A DNA stretch of 26,456 nt, taken from the NCBI GenBank assembly GCA_937952445.1, contig CALGAA010000022.1:1-26456 (forward strand), in the 5' to 3' direction. Positions 15,507 to 24,697 of the stretch are shown piece after piece. The stretch's first letter is position 1. Each line of letters starts with the position of its first letter. The notes under the pieces were generated by a model that saw nothing but the letters and a program-made list of their open reading frames with translations, did not search any database and was not told the DNA's origin. The position numbers and the translations under genes were made by a program. The stretch comes from an uncultured Bacteroidota bacterium (GTDB lineage: Bacteria > Bacteroidota > Bacteroidia > Chitinophagales > Saprospiraceae).

Positions 15507-15866
15507 TTACCCCTGGAAGTTGTTCTCCAAAAATTCCTTAAGTACTATGGCCTGATTGTGATCCTTGTCTTTGGCGCCGTATAAAAGAACGATCGTTTTT
15601 CGTTTATCCAGCTCGGCCAATTTTTCACCGATGAGGTCTTTCTTCTTTTCCAGTTCGTCGGTGTATTTTTCCCGAAATTCATCCCATTTATCCGTATCGT
15701 GGCCGTACCATATTCGCAATTTGGAACTGGGTGCAATGTCTTTCCACCAGTAATCCAACCGCGCTTCGGCTTTGGAAATACCACGTGGCCAAAGCTTGTC
15801 AACCAAAATGCGAATTTCACTTTGAGGCTCGGTGTATTCATAAATACGATGAATCTTGATGTTCAT
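15507..15866 (-). CDS. DUF488 family protein (YeaO-like)
   Basis: I start at the ATG at 15866, giving 119 residues that begin MNIKIHRIYE; this matches the usual length and start of the family. The open frame continues upstream to a GTG at 16004, but those extra 46 residues are low in hydrophobic pattern and unlike the family. RILVDKLWPRGISKAEARLD, WWKDIAPSSKLRIWYGHD and WDEFREKYTDEL are the DUF488 signature. IVLLYGAKDKDHNQAIVLKEFL closes the domain. The family is small and cytoplasmic with no proven function. It stands alone, convergent to lspA and divergent from uvrB. Confidence 0.9.
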   Translation of the reverse strand: MNIKIHRIYEYTEPQSEIRILVDKLWPRGISKAEARLDYWWKDIAPSSKLRIWYGHDTDKWDEFREKYTDELEKKKDLIGEKLAELDKRKTIVLLYGAKDKDHNQAIVLKEFLENNFQG

Positions 15867-16102
15867 GGTGAATATTTTATCGACACAACGGAAAACACTA
15901 AGATACAAATAGTTTTTGTCCGTTTCACAACCCCCCTGTAGTTGGTTCCCGGGAGTAAGCCCTACCGATGCTATGGATTGACCCGGATTAGGTGACTGGT
16001 GCACTCGTTATAGGTATGTATGTATATTTAGGGGAAAGGTACAGCAGTTTTGATTTTATTTCACTTCAGGAACCATAGCGGAATAAGATTGTTGGTATCA
16101 AC

Positions 16103-18115
16103 ATGGCATTTAAATTAGAATCTTCATATCAACCCACCGGGGATCAACCCCAGGCGATCGAAGCACTGACTCATGGTGTACTCAGCGGAGAACCTGCGCA
16201 GGTTTTGCTCGGGGTAACGGGGTCTGGTAAAACCTTTACCATGGCCAATGTGATCGCGAATGTAAACCGACCCACGTTGGTCATCACCCACAATAAAACC
16301 CTGACCGCACAACTCTACGGGGAGTTTCGCGAATTTTTCCCCGATAACGCGATCGAGTATTTTGTGTCCTATTATGACTATTATCAGCCGGAAGCCTATA
16401 TCGCGGCTTCGGACACATATATCGAAAAGGATTTGTCGATCAACGAAGAAGTGGACAAGCTCCGGTTGCGCGCGACGTCATCCCTGCTTTCAGGCCGGCG
16501 GGATGTCATCATTGTCGCTTCGGTTTCGTGCATCTATGGTATGGGGAATCCGGAGGATTTTAAAACGGGAATTATTAGGATTAATGAGGGTAAAGTACTA
16601 TCGCGTAACCGCTTCTTACATCAATTGGTGGAGAGCCTTTATTCCCGAACCGAGAATAAATTTGACCGGGCCACTTTCCGGGTACGGGGAGACACTATCG
16701 ACATCAATCTGCCTTATGTAGATTATGGCTACCGGGTCACCTTTTTCGGAGATGAAATCGAAGAGATTGAGCGACTGGAAATCGAGACAGGGAAAAGCAT
16801 AGAACGGCTCGAACATGCTGCGATTTTTCCGGCGAATCTGTATCTGGCACCCAAAGAGCGAATGAAACAAATCATTCGGGATATAGAAGATGAACTGTTT
16901 GAGCAGGAAAAATATTTCGAGGCCGATGGTCGGTATTTTGAAGCCAGCAGAATCCACGAACGGGTGACATTTGACATCGAAATGCTACGGGAATTGGGCT
17001 ATTGCAACGGCGTGGAGAATTATTCCAGGTTTTTTGACGGCCGTGAACCGGGCACCAGACCGTTTTGCTTACTGGATTATTTTCCGGATGACTACCTGAC
17101 GGTAATCGATGAGAGCCATGTAACCTTACCCCAAATTCGGGGGATGTGGGGTGGTGACCGGGCACGAAAGATGAACCTGGTGAATCACGGGTTTCGTTTG
17201 CCTTCCGCCATTGACAACCGACCGTTGAGTTTTGAAGAATTTGAAGAAATTACTAACCAAATCATTTACGTGAGTGCCACACCTGCGGACTATGAATTGG
17301 AACAAACCGGAGGCGTTATCGTCGAACAGGTGGTCCGTCCTACCGGATTGCTCGATCCGCCCATCGAAGTGCGGCCCAGTTACAATCAGGTGGACGATCT
17401 TTTACATGAAATTGACCTTCGGATTCAAGCCGGAGAACGGGCACTGGTAACCACACTGACCAAGCGAATGGCAGAGGAATTGACGGATTTTATGCAAAAA
17501 CTCAATATCAAGTGTCGGTATATCCACTCAGAAGTGGATACTCTGGAACGGGTTGAAATTCTACAACAGCTCCGCCTTGGGATTTTTGACGTTTTGATTG
17601 GGGTGAATCTGTTGCGGGAAGGACTGGATTTGCCTGAGGTTTCATTGGTGGCGGTAATTGATGCTGACAAGGAGGGATTCCTGAGAAATGAAAGGTCGCT
17701 GACGCAGACCGCTGGAAGGGCCGCCCGGAATAGCAATGGTTTGGTTATTTTTTATGCGGATAAAATAACCCGGTCGATGCAGCAAACCATCGATGAGACC
17801 AATCGTCGGCGGGCGAAGCAGATCGAGTACAACGAAGAACACGGGATCACGCCGCGCACCGTCTCCAAAAGTCGGGAAGAAATCCTCAGTGCGCATTCCA
17901 TTTTGGATATCCGTGGTAAAAAAGCGTACGCAGGCCCTGATGAATCCGAACAGACCATTGCGGCCGACCCTATATTGGATTATATGAACCGGGATCAGTT
18001 GGAGGCAGCCATCGCGGTGGCTGAAGCCAATATGAAAAAAGCAGCGAAAGACCTTGATTTTATCACGGCTGCGCAGTATCGGGACGAAATGAAAGCGCTG
18101 CAAAAACGGTTGTAA
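16103..18115 (+). CDS. uvrB: Excinuclease ABC subunit B
   Basis: The 670-residue protein has the full length of UvrB and starts at an ATG at 16103. Walker A GVTGSGKT is at 37-44. The damage-verifying beta-hairpin YYDYYQPEAYI lies at 90-100, with the conserved tyrosines. The helicase motif II DESH is at 336-339 (IDESHVTLPQIRGM). Later helicase motifs include VSATPADYEL, GVNLLREGLDLPEV and QTAGRAARN. The C-terminal UVR domain (about 630-670) binds UvrC. It verifies DNA damage and loads the incision complex in nucleotide excision repair. uvrA and uvrC are not in this window. A hairpin terminator follows the stop codon at once, and it is probably a single-gene transcript. Confidence 0.97.
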   Translation: MAFKLESSYQPTGDQPQAIEALTHGVLSGEPAQVLLGVTGSGKTFTMANVIANVNRPTLVITHNKTLTAQLYGEFREFFPDNAIEYFVSYYDYYQPEAYIAASDTYIEKDLSINEEVDKLRLRATSSLLSGRRDVIIVASVSCIYGMGNPEDFKTGIIRINEGKVLSRNRFLHQLVESLYSRTENKFDRATFRVRGDTIDINLPYVDYGYRVTFFGDEIEEIERLEIETGKSIERLEHAAIFPANLYLAPKERMKQIIRDIEDELFEQEKYFEADGRYFEASRIHERVTFDIEMLRELGYCNGVENYSRFFDGREPGTRPFCLLDYFPDDYLTVIDESHVTLPQIRGMWGGDRARKMNLVNHGFRLPSAIDNRPLSFEEFEEITNQIIYVSATPADYELEQTGGVIVEQVVRPTGLLDPPIEVRPSYNQVDDLLHEIDLRIQAGERALVTTLTKRMAEELTDFMQKLNIKCRYIHSEVDTLERVEILQQLRLGIFDVLIGVNLLREGLDLPEVSLVAVIDADKEGFLRNERSLTQTAGRAARNSNGLVIFYADKITRSMQQTIDETNRRRAKQIEYNEEHGITPRTVSKSREEILSAHSILDIRGKKAYAGPDESEQTIAADPILDYMNRDQLEAAIAVAEANMKKAAKDLDFITAAQYRDEMKALQKRL

Positions 18116-18122
18116 CTCAGTG

Positions 18123-18147
18123 CGGGGTGAACCCCGGAATGTTTTTA
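18123..18147 (+). terminator. Rho-independent terminator after uvrB
   Basis: CGGGG (18123-18127), a TGAA tetraloop and CCCCG (18132-18136) form a 5-bp G+C-only stem. GAATGTTTTT follows, giving a T5 run ending at about 18146. It starts 8 bases after the uvrB stop codon. Confidence 0.55.
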
Positions 18148-18220
18148 ATTTATTGGGATGTTCCGTCACGGGTTTTAACAAACATTCAATCCGATTCTGC
18201 AATCTATAGCGTTATGTTTT

Positions 18221-18240
18221 TTATCTTAAAGACAAGATAA
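18221..18240. promoter_or_regulatory. Perfect inverted repeat upstream of susC (operator candidate)
   Basis: TTATCTT (18221-18227) and AAGATAA (18234-18240) are perfectly complementary around a 6-base spacer, 52 bases before the susC ATG. It directly abuts TATGTTTT (18213-18220), a one-mismatch version of the TAnnTTTG -7 box. Either a dimeric regulator binds here or the leader RNA folds; both are inference. Confidence 0.4.
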
Positions 18241-18292
18241 TGTCGCCGGATTCGACTCAGCGCGGTATTTTTGATGATAAATTGAGATTCAA

Positions 18293-21200
18293 ATGGATCG
18301 GTATTTACTTTCATTGGTTGCGGCACTTTTCTTCAGTGTTCCATGGGGACTGGTAGCGCAGGAGCGGATGATCCAGGGAACGGTGACGGACGATGACGGA
18401 TTGCCTTTAATCGCTGCGAACGTCCTGGTCGTGGAATCAGCAAAGGGAACGGTCACCGATTTTAACGGGCGTTATACGATTATGGCAACTGAGGGACAGA
18501 CTCTTCGATTTTCCTACGTGGGGTATCAGTCCCGGGATGTTGAAATTAAAGGCCAAAGCACGATTGATATTGTCCTTTCCGAGGGCAATCAATTGGATGA
18601 AATCGTGGTGACCTCGCTGGGGTTGACCCGCCGAAACAGACCACTTGGTTATGCCATTGGAGTGGTCGAAAGCCGGGATCTTGAACTTACGCCAAATGAT
18701 AATTTGATCAGCACTCTACAGGGAAGGGCGACTGGCGTCCAGATAACAAGTAACGGGGGAGGACCAGGACAATCTGCCCGGATCATTATCCGCGGGATTA
18801 ATTCCCTCGATCCCAATGCAAATAACCAACCCTTATTTGTAGTAGATGGAATACCCATCGATAATTCCACCTACACCGTGGGCAGCAATGGACCCAGGGT
18901 ACAATCAAACCGGGTAGCGGATCTCAATCCTGATGATATCGAATCGATGAGTATCCTGAAAGGCGGGGCTGCCACGGCCTTGTATGGTGTACGTGCAGCG
19001 AATGGAGCGGTGATTATTACCACCAAAAAAGGAACGAGCGGGGGACTCAGGGTGGATCTGACTTCCTCCTTTGGGGTGGAAAACATTTCCAAATTTCCCG
19101 AAACACAAAATATGTTTACGCAAGGTTACGAAGGGGATTATGAGCCCAATTCATTTTGGCCGAGCTGGGGATCAACCATTGCGGAAGCACAAGCACAGGA
19201 TCCATCCCATCCCGATAAAATTTTTAATAACTATAAAAACGGGTACCAACTGGGTCACAAATGGCGTCATACGCTGGGGATATCGGGTGGAAACGATCAA
19301 TCGGTATTTCGACTTTCTCTTTCCAATCTCGATCATGTAGGTGTGATTCCATTTTCCAATTATCAAAATTTTTCAGCCCGATTCAATGGGTCCATCCAGG
19401 CAACCGAAAAAATAAATATTTCCGCCGGGATAAATTATGTGAACTCTGGCGGAGATCGGGTCAATGCGGATCGGTACAATGAAAGCCTGACATACTGGGC
19501 ACCCAGGGTAGATGTCATGGATTACGAGTTTCCCGACGGTACCATGAAGGGATACCAGAACGATGGGAGAGTAGGAAATAATCCCGTCTATGGTGCCAAA
19601 ACCAATAAATACACCGACGATGTCGACCGGTATATCGGTCACTTCAATATTCAATACGACGTCAATGATTGGTTTGATATCCGGTATCAGCTGGGCCTCG
19701 ACCAATATTCAGACTTTCGTTTTTTACGGGCTCCCGGGCCGACCGGCATTGAAGGCGAGAATGTCCATGAAGATAACGGATTGGGGTTTGTGACGGAGAC
19801 CCGGATACGCAACCGGGATATCAATTCCAATTTAATCTTAAATTTCAGGCATGACTTTAGCGAACGATTGAAAACCAATTTTCTCATCGGACACGATCTT
19901 CTGGATCAGTCATATAACAGAGTGACCACGGGTGGATCCGAACTGGCCATCTGGAACTGGCTCAGTCTCAATAACGTCAATCCTCGAACCCTGACCTCAA
20001 CCAGCAACCTGATCAATAAGCGCATCATCGGGGCTTTTGGCGAACTTATGGTGGAATACGACAACACATACTTTCTCACCGTGACCGGTAGGAATGATTG
20101 GAGTTCAGCGTTACCGGTGTCCAACCGTTCTTTCTTCTACCCTTCGCTGAGTCTGAGTTATGTTTTCACCGAACAGTTTGAGCCCTTTGATGGGTTTTTA
20201 GACTATGGAAAATTTCGTCTGTCATTGGCGTCAGTGGGCAAAGATACGGATCCATACCGGTTGAATACGGTGTATGAAACGGATGTGATAGGAGCATTTA
20301 CCCGGGGGGATAGTAAGGGGGCACCGGGTCTTTCTCCTGAAAAAACGAACACCTTTGAAGTGGGCCTTGATTTGGAGGCCGTAGGCGGGAAAATCGGTCT
20401 GGATCTCACGTATTACGACCACTTGAGCAAGGATCAGATCGTACCCGTTCCGACATCAGAAGCAACGGGATTTTCGACGTTTATTCTCAATGCCGGAAGC
20501 ATACGCAACCGGGGTGTAGAAATCGGTTTGGATTTAAATCCCATTTTGACCGAAAAATCACTGTGGAATATCCGGTTGAATTTCACCTCCAACAACAATA
20601 AAGTGATCGAAATTATCGAAGGAGTAGATGAAATTTTTCTGGGATCGAGTTTTGGTTATGCGGGTTCATCGCCATCCTTGAAGTTGATCCCTGGCGAGGC
20701 GTATGGTAATTTGTTCGGAACATCCTACGCCCGATATCAGGCGGAGGAGGGATTGAGACCTGACGGTTCTGCTCCAATTTTGATTGGCGAAGATGGGTTT
20801 CCGGTGGTCAACCAGGAACAACTCATTTTGGGGACTACCCAACCCCGCTGGTTTGGTTCGTTGTCCACGCGATTTTCTTTTCTCAATTTTGAACTTTCCG
20901 CTCTTTTAGACACCAGACAGGGGGTTCAGAAGTATAATCAAATGGGGAATTATATGAGTGCATTCGGGATAGCTCCTTATACGGAGGATCGCACTGAAAT
21001 GGTGGTGTTTGAAGGGGTAATGGCTGATGGCAGGCCTAATAATAAAGCAGTATACAAAGGCCAGGGGATCGGCCCCGATGGAGTAAATTACGGTGCGGGA
21101 TTTTACCGAAATGTACACCGGGCGGTCACCGAAAACTTTATCGAAGATGCGGATTGGATTCGACTTCGAAATGTGACGTTTAGTTACCGGTTGTCGGAGT

Positions 21201-21391
21201 CAAAAATAGCAGATTGGCCGGTTTCGTCGGTCCGTTTTTCCGCAGTAGGCCACAATCTTTGGCTTAGCACTCCTTTTTCAGGGTTCGATCCGGAAGGAAA
21301 CAGGGGAAATGAAAATGCGGATGTGGGTTTTGGTGGATTCACTTATCCTTCCGTTCGAAGTTTTACCTTTTCCATAAACGTCACATTTTAA
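18293..21391 (+). CDS. SusC/RagA family TonB-linked outer-membrane transporter
   Basis: The 1032-residue product starts at an ATG at 18293 with a Sec signal peptide (about residues 1-22, ending LVAQ). A carboxypeptidase-D-like regulatory domain follows (about 27-105: QGTVTDDDGLPLIAANVLV, FSYVGYQS). The TonB plug domain is at about 108-230, with LQGRATGVQI, IRGINSL, PLFVVDGIPID and LKGGAATALYGVRAANGAVI, the classic RagA/SusC patterns. The rest is a 22-strand beta-barrel ending in SFTFSINVTF with the C-terminal aromatic. There is no N-terminal STN signalling domain, so it should not signal directly to an anti-sigma factor. With SusD it imports a glycan, peptide or other large ligand across the outer membrane. 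No adjacent glycoside hydrolase or regulator reveals the substrate. Confidence 0.96.
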   Translation: MDRYLLSLVAALFFSVPWGLVAQERMIQGTVTDDDGLPLIAANVLVVESAKGTVTDFNGRYTIMATEGQTLRFSYVGYQSRDVEIKGQSTIDIVLSEGNQLDEIVVTSLGLTRRNRPLGYAIGVVESRDLELTPNDNLISTLQGRATGVQITSNGGGPGQSARIIIRGINSLDPNANNQPLFVVDGIPIDNSTYTVGSNGPRVQSNRVADLNPDDIESMSILKGGAATALYGVRAANGAVIITTKKGTSGGLRVDLTSSFGVENISKFPETQNMFTQGYEGDYEPNSFWPSWGSTIAEAQAQDPSHPDKIFNNYKNGYQLGHKWRHTLGISGGNDQSVFRLSLSNLDHVGVIPFSNYQNFSARFNGSIQATEKINISAGINYVNSGGDRVNADRYNESLTYWAPRVDVMDYEFPDGTMKGYQNDGRVGNNPVYGAKTNKYTDDVDRYIGHFNIQYDVNDWFDIRYQLGLDQYSDFRFLRAPGPTGIEGENVHEDNGLGFVTETRIRNRDINSNLILNFRHDFSERLKTNFLIGHDLLDQSYNRVTTGGSELAIWNWLSLNNVNPRTLTSTSNLINKRIIGAFGELMVEYDNTYFLTVTGRNDWSSALPVSNRSFFYPSLSLSYVFTEQFEPFDGFLDYGKFRLSLASVGKDTDPYRLNTVYETDVIGAFTRGDSKGAPGLSPEKTNTFEVGLDLEAVGGKIGLDLTYYDHLSKDQIVPVPTSEATGFSTFILNAGSIRNRGVEIGLDLNPILTEKSLWNIRLNFTSNNNKVIEIIEGVDEIFLGSSFGYAGSSPSLKLIPGEAYGNLFGTSYARYQAEEGLRPDGSAPILIGEDGFPVVNQEQLILGTTQPRWFGSLSTRFSFLNFELSALLDTRQGVQKYNQMGNYMSAFGIAPYTEDRTEMVVFEGVMADGRPNNKAVYKGQGIGPDGVNYGAGFYRNVHRAVTENFIEDADWIRLRNVTFSYRLSESKIADWPVSSVRFSAVGHNLWLSTPFSGFDPEGNRGNENADVGFGGFTYPSVRSFTFSINVTF

Positions 21392-21402
21392 ACCGGTTGG
21401 AA

Positions 21403-22818
21403 ATGAAACATCGACTTTTACTTATGGCATTGGTTCTTAACCTGGTGTGGACAAGCTGTAACGATTATCTGGATATAAATCAAAATCCCAATGTAGCTAC
21501 CGAAGCGCCGCTGGACGGCCTGGTACAGCGAATTACGTACCAGACGCCGCACAATGTGTACCGCATAGCCACCAGCTATACTAATTATTACGTTCAATAC
21601 TTTGCCTCTCCCAATGAAGCCTCCCCTACTGACACCTATGACCGGGTGGATTTTTCAAACCGGTGGGCAGATTTATATGACGTGATGACGGATGCGTACG
21701 ATTTGATAAAATTTTCCAGAGAAATTCATGCGACCAATCACGAAGCTATCGGGAGGATTCTGATGGCTGTTAATTTGGCTATGGCCACCGATTCGTGGGG
21801 CAGTGTACCTTATTCCTCAGGTTTTTCCGGCAAAGTTATTCAGGTCCCTTATGACTCTGAAGAGCAAATATACCGAACCATTTTCGACCATATTGATGAA
21901 GCCATTCTGCTTTTGCAATCTCCCGGCGATGCCCCCGTACCAGCTTCCGAAAAAGAACTGATTTACGGTGGAGAATTGGAGAAGTGGCTCCAACTGGCGT
22001 ATGGACTAAAAGCGCGATACCTCAATCGTTTTAGCGGCACCTCAAACGAGGAAGTCGGCATGGTGTTGTCTGCCGTGGAAAATGGATTGAAAGGAAACCC
22101 GGATGATGCTCAATTGACATTTTTCAATGTTCGTAATCCATGGGCGCAGGTGGCGATCAACAACGATGCACTGTTGCTCGACGGCTGGATTTCAGCACAA
22201 TTTGCCAACGCGATGAACGGCACCTTATACGGCGTTTTGGATCCCCGGCTCCCTTTGATCACAGAACCATTTGAAGAAAATGGGGAATGGGTGTATCAGG
22301 GCACGGTGAATGGCGCTGGTCGAAGAGGTGACGGAACCGTACCCAGGGAAATCTATCTCGAAACGTCCGGCTATTATTCGCGGGAGCATGCTCCGTTATT
22401 CCTGTTTACGTATGCTGAACAAAAATTTATCGAATCTGAAGCGGCTTTTCGAGGGGGTGATATGGAACGGGCAATTCGGGCATTCGAGGCAGGCATCCGG
22501 GCGAATATGGAGAAAATCGGTGTAGAGCAGGGCGATTTGGATCAATATTTAAATGAAAAATTTCCGAATTTGGTGGATGGGGTACTGACCTTGCAGGAAA
22601 TCATGGACGAAAAGTATCTGGCGATGTTTTTACAGCCGGAAACGTGGAACGATGCTCGCCGGTTTGATTATCAATACACCGGTTTCCAACTGCCTGAACA
22701 TGCCAATCTGGGGGATTTTATCCGGCGCCTGGAGTATCCGGATTCTGAAAAGAGCAGGAATGGGATTAATGTGCCCGCTATTGATGGATTAACGGATCGA
22801 TTATATTGGGATGAATAA
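21403..22818 (+). CDS. SusD/RagB family nutrient-binding outer-membrane lipoprotein
   Basis: I start at the ATG at 21403 (471 residues) rather than a TTG two codons earlier. The signal peptide ends in LVWTSC with lipid-anchor Cys19, followed by NDYLDINQNPN, the standard opening of the SusD-like-2 branch. Tetratricopeptide-like helices follow, for example LMAVNLAMATDSWGSVPYS and the KWLQLAYGLKARYLNR segment. The C-terminal half carries QKFIESEAAFRGGDMERAI and the ending typical of the family, IRRLEYPDSEKSRNG. It forms the lid over the SusC barrel and binds ligand at the cell surface. The gene lies 11 bp after susC and is clearly co-transcribed. No surface-glycan-binding protein or hydrolase gene follows it, so the ligand is unknown. 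Confidence 0.95.
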   Translation: MKHRLLLMALVLNLVWTSCNDYLDINQNPNVATEAPLDGLVQRITYQTPHNVYRIATSYTNYYVQYFASPNEASPTDTYDRVDFSNRWADLYDVMTDAYDLIKFSREIHATNHEAIGRILMAVNLAMATDSWGSVPYSSGFSGKVIQVPYDSEEQIYRTIFDHIDEAILLLQSPGDAPVPASEKELIYGGELEKWLQLAYGLKARYLNRFSGTSNEEVGMVLSAVENGLKGNPDDAQLTFFNVRNPWAQVAINNDALLLDGWISAQFANAMNGTLYGVLDPRLPLITEPFEENGEWVYQGTVNGAGRRGDGTVPREIYLETSGYYSREHAPLFLFTYAEQKFIESEAAFRGGDMERAIRAFEAGIRANMEKIGVEQGDLDQYLNEKFPNLVDGVLTLQEIMDEKYLAMFLQPETWNDARRFDYQYTGFQLPEHANLGDFIRRLEYPDSEKSRNGINVPAIDGLTDRLYWDE

Positions 22819-23195
22819 GTGGTCAAATTCGAATTATTGGCACATACCTGCTGAAAAAGATGTATTACATTGATTACCATTCAGGAAGAATGAGCCCATG
22901 AGGAATTAGGTAACCCACCTCATACCTATACGGGTAAGCTGCGTTGTTTTATCCAACGTTCACAAGACCATGGTTGAGTCATCTCAATTTCGGCTTTGTT
23001 TGGCATTTGCTTCATAGTCTTCTGCGTTGCGACACTCTTGAAATTGCCTAATATGTTGAAATATTAAAACGCTGGTGCCAATGGCCTAACCATAAAATTA
23101 TTGACAAGCTAATTTTGACTTTCAGTTAAACAAAATTTGTTTTCCCGCATTCTAATATCAACCCTTTAAAAAGATAGATTTTCATAGTTGGTAGT
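22819..23195. other. Intergenic region after susD, no gene seen
   Basis: No credible open frame is present between the susD stop codon and the shared terminator. AAACAAA/TTTGTTT forms a near-palindrome at 23128-23142, and CGTTG/CAACG makes a short hairpin at 22942-22958. The function of this long 3' spacer is unclear; it may be an extended untranslated tail of the susCD transcript. Confidence 0.45.
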
Positions 23196-23237
23196 AAATT
23201 GGTTGCATCAGCAATTCTGATGCAGCCAATTTTTTTA
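23196..23237. terminator. Strong bidirectional hairpin terminator between susD and MFS gene
   Basis: A 16-bp stem (23196-23211 with 23217-23232, one T-G wobble) closes a 5-base CAATT loop. On the plus strand it runs into a T7 tract (23230-23236), making a classic intrinsic terminator for susCD, although it lies about 380 bp after susD. On the minus strand it begins right at the MFS stop codon, so it probably also ends that transcript. Confidence 0.85.
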
Positions 23238-24446
23238 TGTCTGCCTGAGATTGGGAAGTTTCCAGGTGATCAGACCGATCAGTGGGAGGAATGAACAGAT
23301 AAAATATACAAAATAGATATCCCGGATGTCGGCCAAAATGCCGAGTAAAGCAGAACCCACGCCACCGACACCAAAAGCAAATCCAAAAAACAAACCGGAA
23401 ACCAACCCGATCTTTCCCGGCATAAGCTCCTGTGCGTAAACCAGAATGGCGGAAAACGCGGAAGACAGAATTAATCCTGCCATGATACTGAATACGACAG
23501 TCCAAAAAAGGTTGGCATAGGGCAGTGCCAGGCTAAATGGAGCAGTTCCGAGAATAGAAAACCAAATCACGTATTTACGTCCGTACCGGTCACCAATTGG
23601 GCCCCCGATATAGGTTCCCACTGCTGCCGACGCCAGGAATGCAAAAAGGTAAAGTTGTGAAGCCTGGATGCTCACGTTGAATTTTTCAATGAGGAAAAAT
23701 GTATAATAACTGGTAATGCTTGCCAGATATATGTATTTGGAAAAGATCAGTACAAGTAGAATACCGATCGAAATATTGACCGTGCGTCGGGGAACCTGGT
23801 GCATAGGCTCGAGCACAGTACTGGTTTTTCGGGGTTTCAATTCCTCTACATATTGCCTGGCCCAGCGACCTACATAAATGAGCACTCCGATGGCAATCAA
23901 GGCGAGCAATCCAAAATACACTACGTGACTCCGTCCATATCGTACAATAATCAAGGCCGCGAGCAATGGTCCGATGGCACTGCCAAAATTACCCCCTACC
24001 TGAAAGATCGATTGAGCCAATCCCCGTTTTCCTCCGGAAGCCAACCAGGCTATTTTGGAAGCCTCGGGGTGGAATACTGCGGAACCGGTTCCGATCAATC
24101 CTACGGATAAAAGTATGGCTCCAAAACTATTCGCAAAAGATATCGCGATCAAACCCACCAGAGAAATTGCCATGCCAATGGCCAGTGAAAAGGGCTGTGG
24201 CTGCTTGTCGGTAAATCGACCTACAAAGGGTTGGAATATACTTGCAGACAACTGGAAGGTCAATGTGATCAACCCCACCTGGGTAAAAGTGAGCGCAAAA
24301 GATTCCTTCAGCATGGGATATATCGATGGGATCAGCGATTGGATCGTATCGTTGAGCATGTGGGAAATGCTAATTCCAAACAGAATAGGATATACCGTGG
24401 TGGTCGGTATACGGACGGAGGTTATGTTTGATTCGCGTGTCTTCAT
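23235..24446 (-). CDS. MFS efflux transporter, fosmidomycin-resistance (Fsr) type
   Basis: I start at the ATG at 24446 (403 residues, MKTRESN); the frame also reaches a TTG four codons earlier. About twelve membrane segments are present, the normal count for the major facilitator superfamily. SHMLNDTIQSLIPSIYPML, FTQVGLITLTFQLSASIFQP, GTGSAVFHPEASKIAWLASGGKRGLAQS and FQVGGNFGSAIGPLLAALI match E. coli Fsr closely. A GGPIGDRYGRK loop between segments 8 and 9 is the usual MFS motif A position. It should pump small molecules out across the inner membrane in exchange for protons; the natural substrate is not known. It is convergent to susD and shares a hairpin terminator with it, and has no obvious regulator gene beside it. 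Confidence 0.92.
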   Translation of the reverse strand: MKTRESNITSVRIPTTTVYPILFGISISHMLNDTIQSLIPSIYPMLKESFALTFTQVGLITLTFQLSASIFQPFVGRFTDKQPQPFSLAIGMAISLVGLIAISFANSFGAILLSVGLIGTGSAVFHPEASKIAWLASGGKRGLAQSIFQVGGNFGSAIGPLLAALIIVRYGRSHVVYFGLLALIAIGVLIYVGRWARQYVEELKPRKTSTVLEPMHQVPRRTVNISIGILLVLIFSKYIYLASITSYYTFFLIEKFNVSIQASQLYLFAFLASAAVGTYIGGPIGDRYGRKYVIWFSILGTAPFSLALPYANLFWTVVFSIMAGLILSSAFSAILVYAQELMPGKIGLVSGLFFGFAFGVGGVGSALLGILADIRDIYFVYFICSFLPLIGLITWKLPNLRQT

Positions 24447-24697
24447 ATGCGACTGCAAAGTATCAAATGCTCCAATATTATTTTTTAAAATAGCAATTTA
24501 TCTACAGGCGGCACTTCACCTTCCTTCGTAAAAATTAATCATGAAATTTTCATCGAAAGAGTACCATTTTTTGACGGGGAGGCATTACAGAGGTGTTTAA
24601 ATGAAAAAATGAAACCGGTCCTTCCCAAAGCTACGCGAGGATTTCGATAGAGTGAGTAAGAATCCTCATATAGCATAAGTTAGTGAGGAGTCTTTTG

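Noticed and set aside
15867..16004. 46-residue N-terminal extension of the DUF488 protein from a GTG
   Set aside because: The DUF488 family begins at the internal ATG at 15866; the upstream residues look like translated spacer.
15457..16005. 14-bp direct repeat (GTGACTGGTG-Y-ACT, one mismatch) on both sides of the DUF488 gene, like target-site duplications
   Set aside because: A 13/14 match at this distance is expected by chance in a window of this size, and no mobile-element gene or terminal inverted repeat is present.
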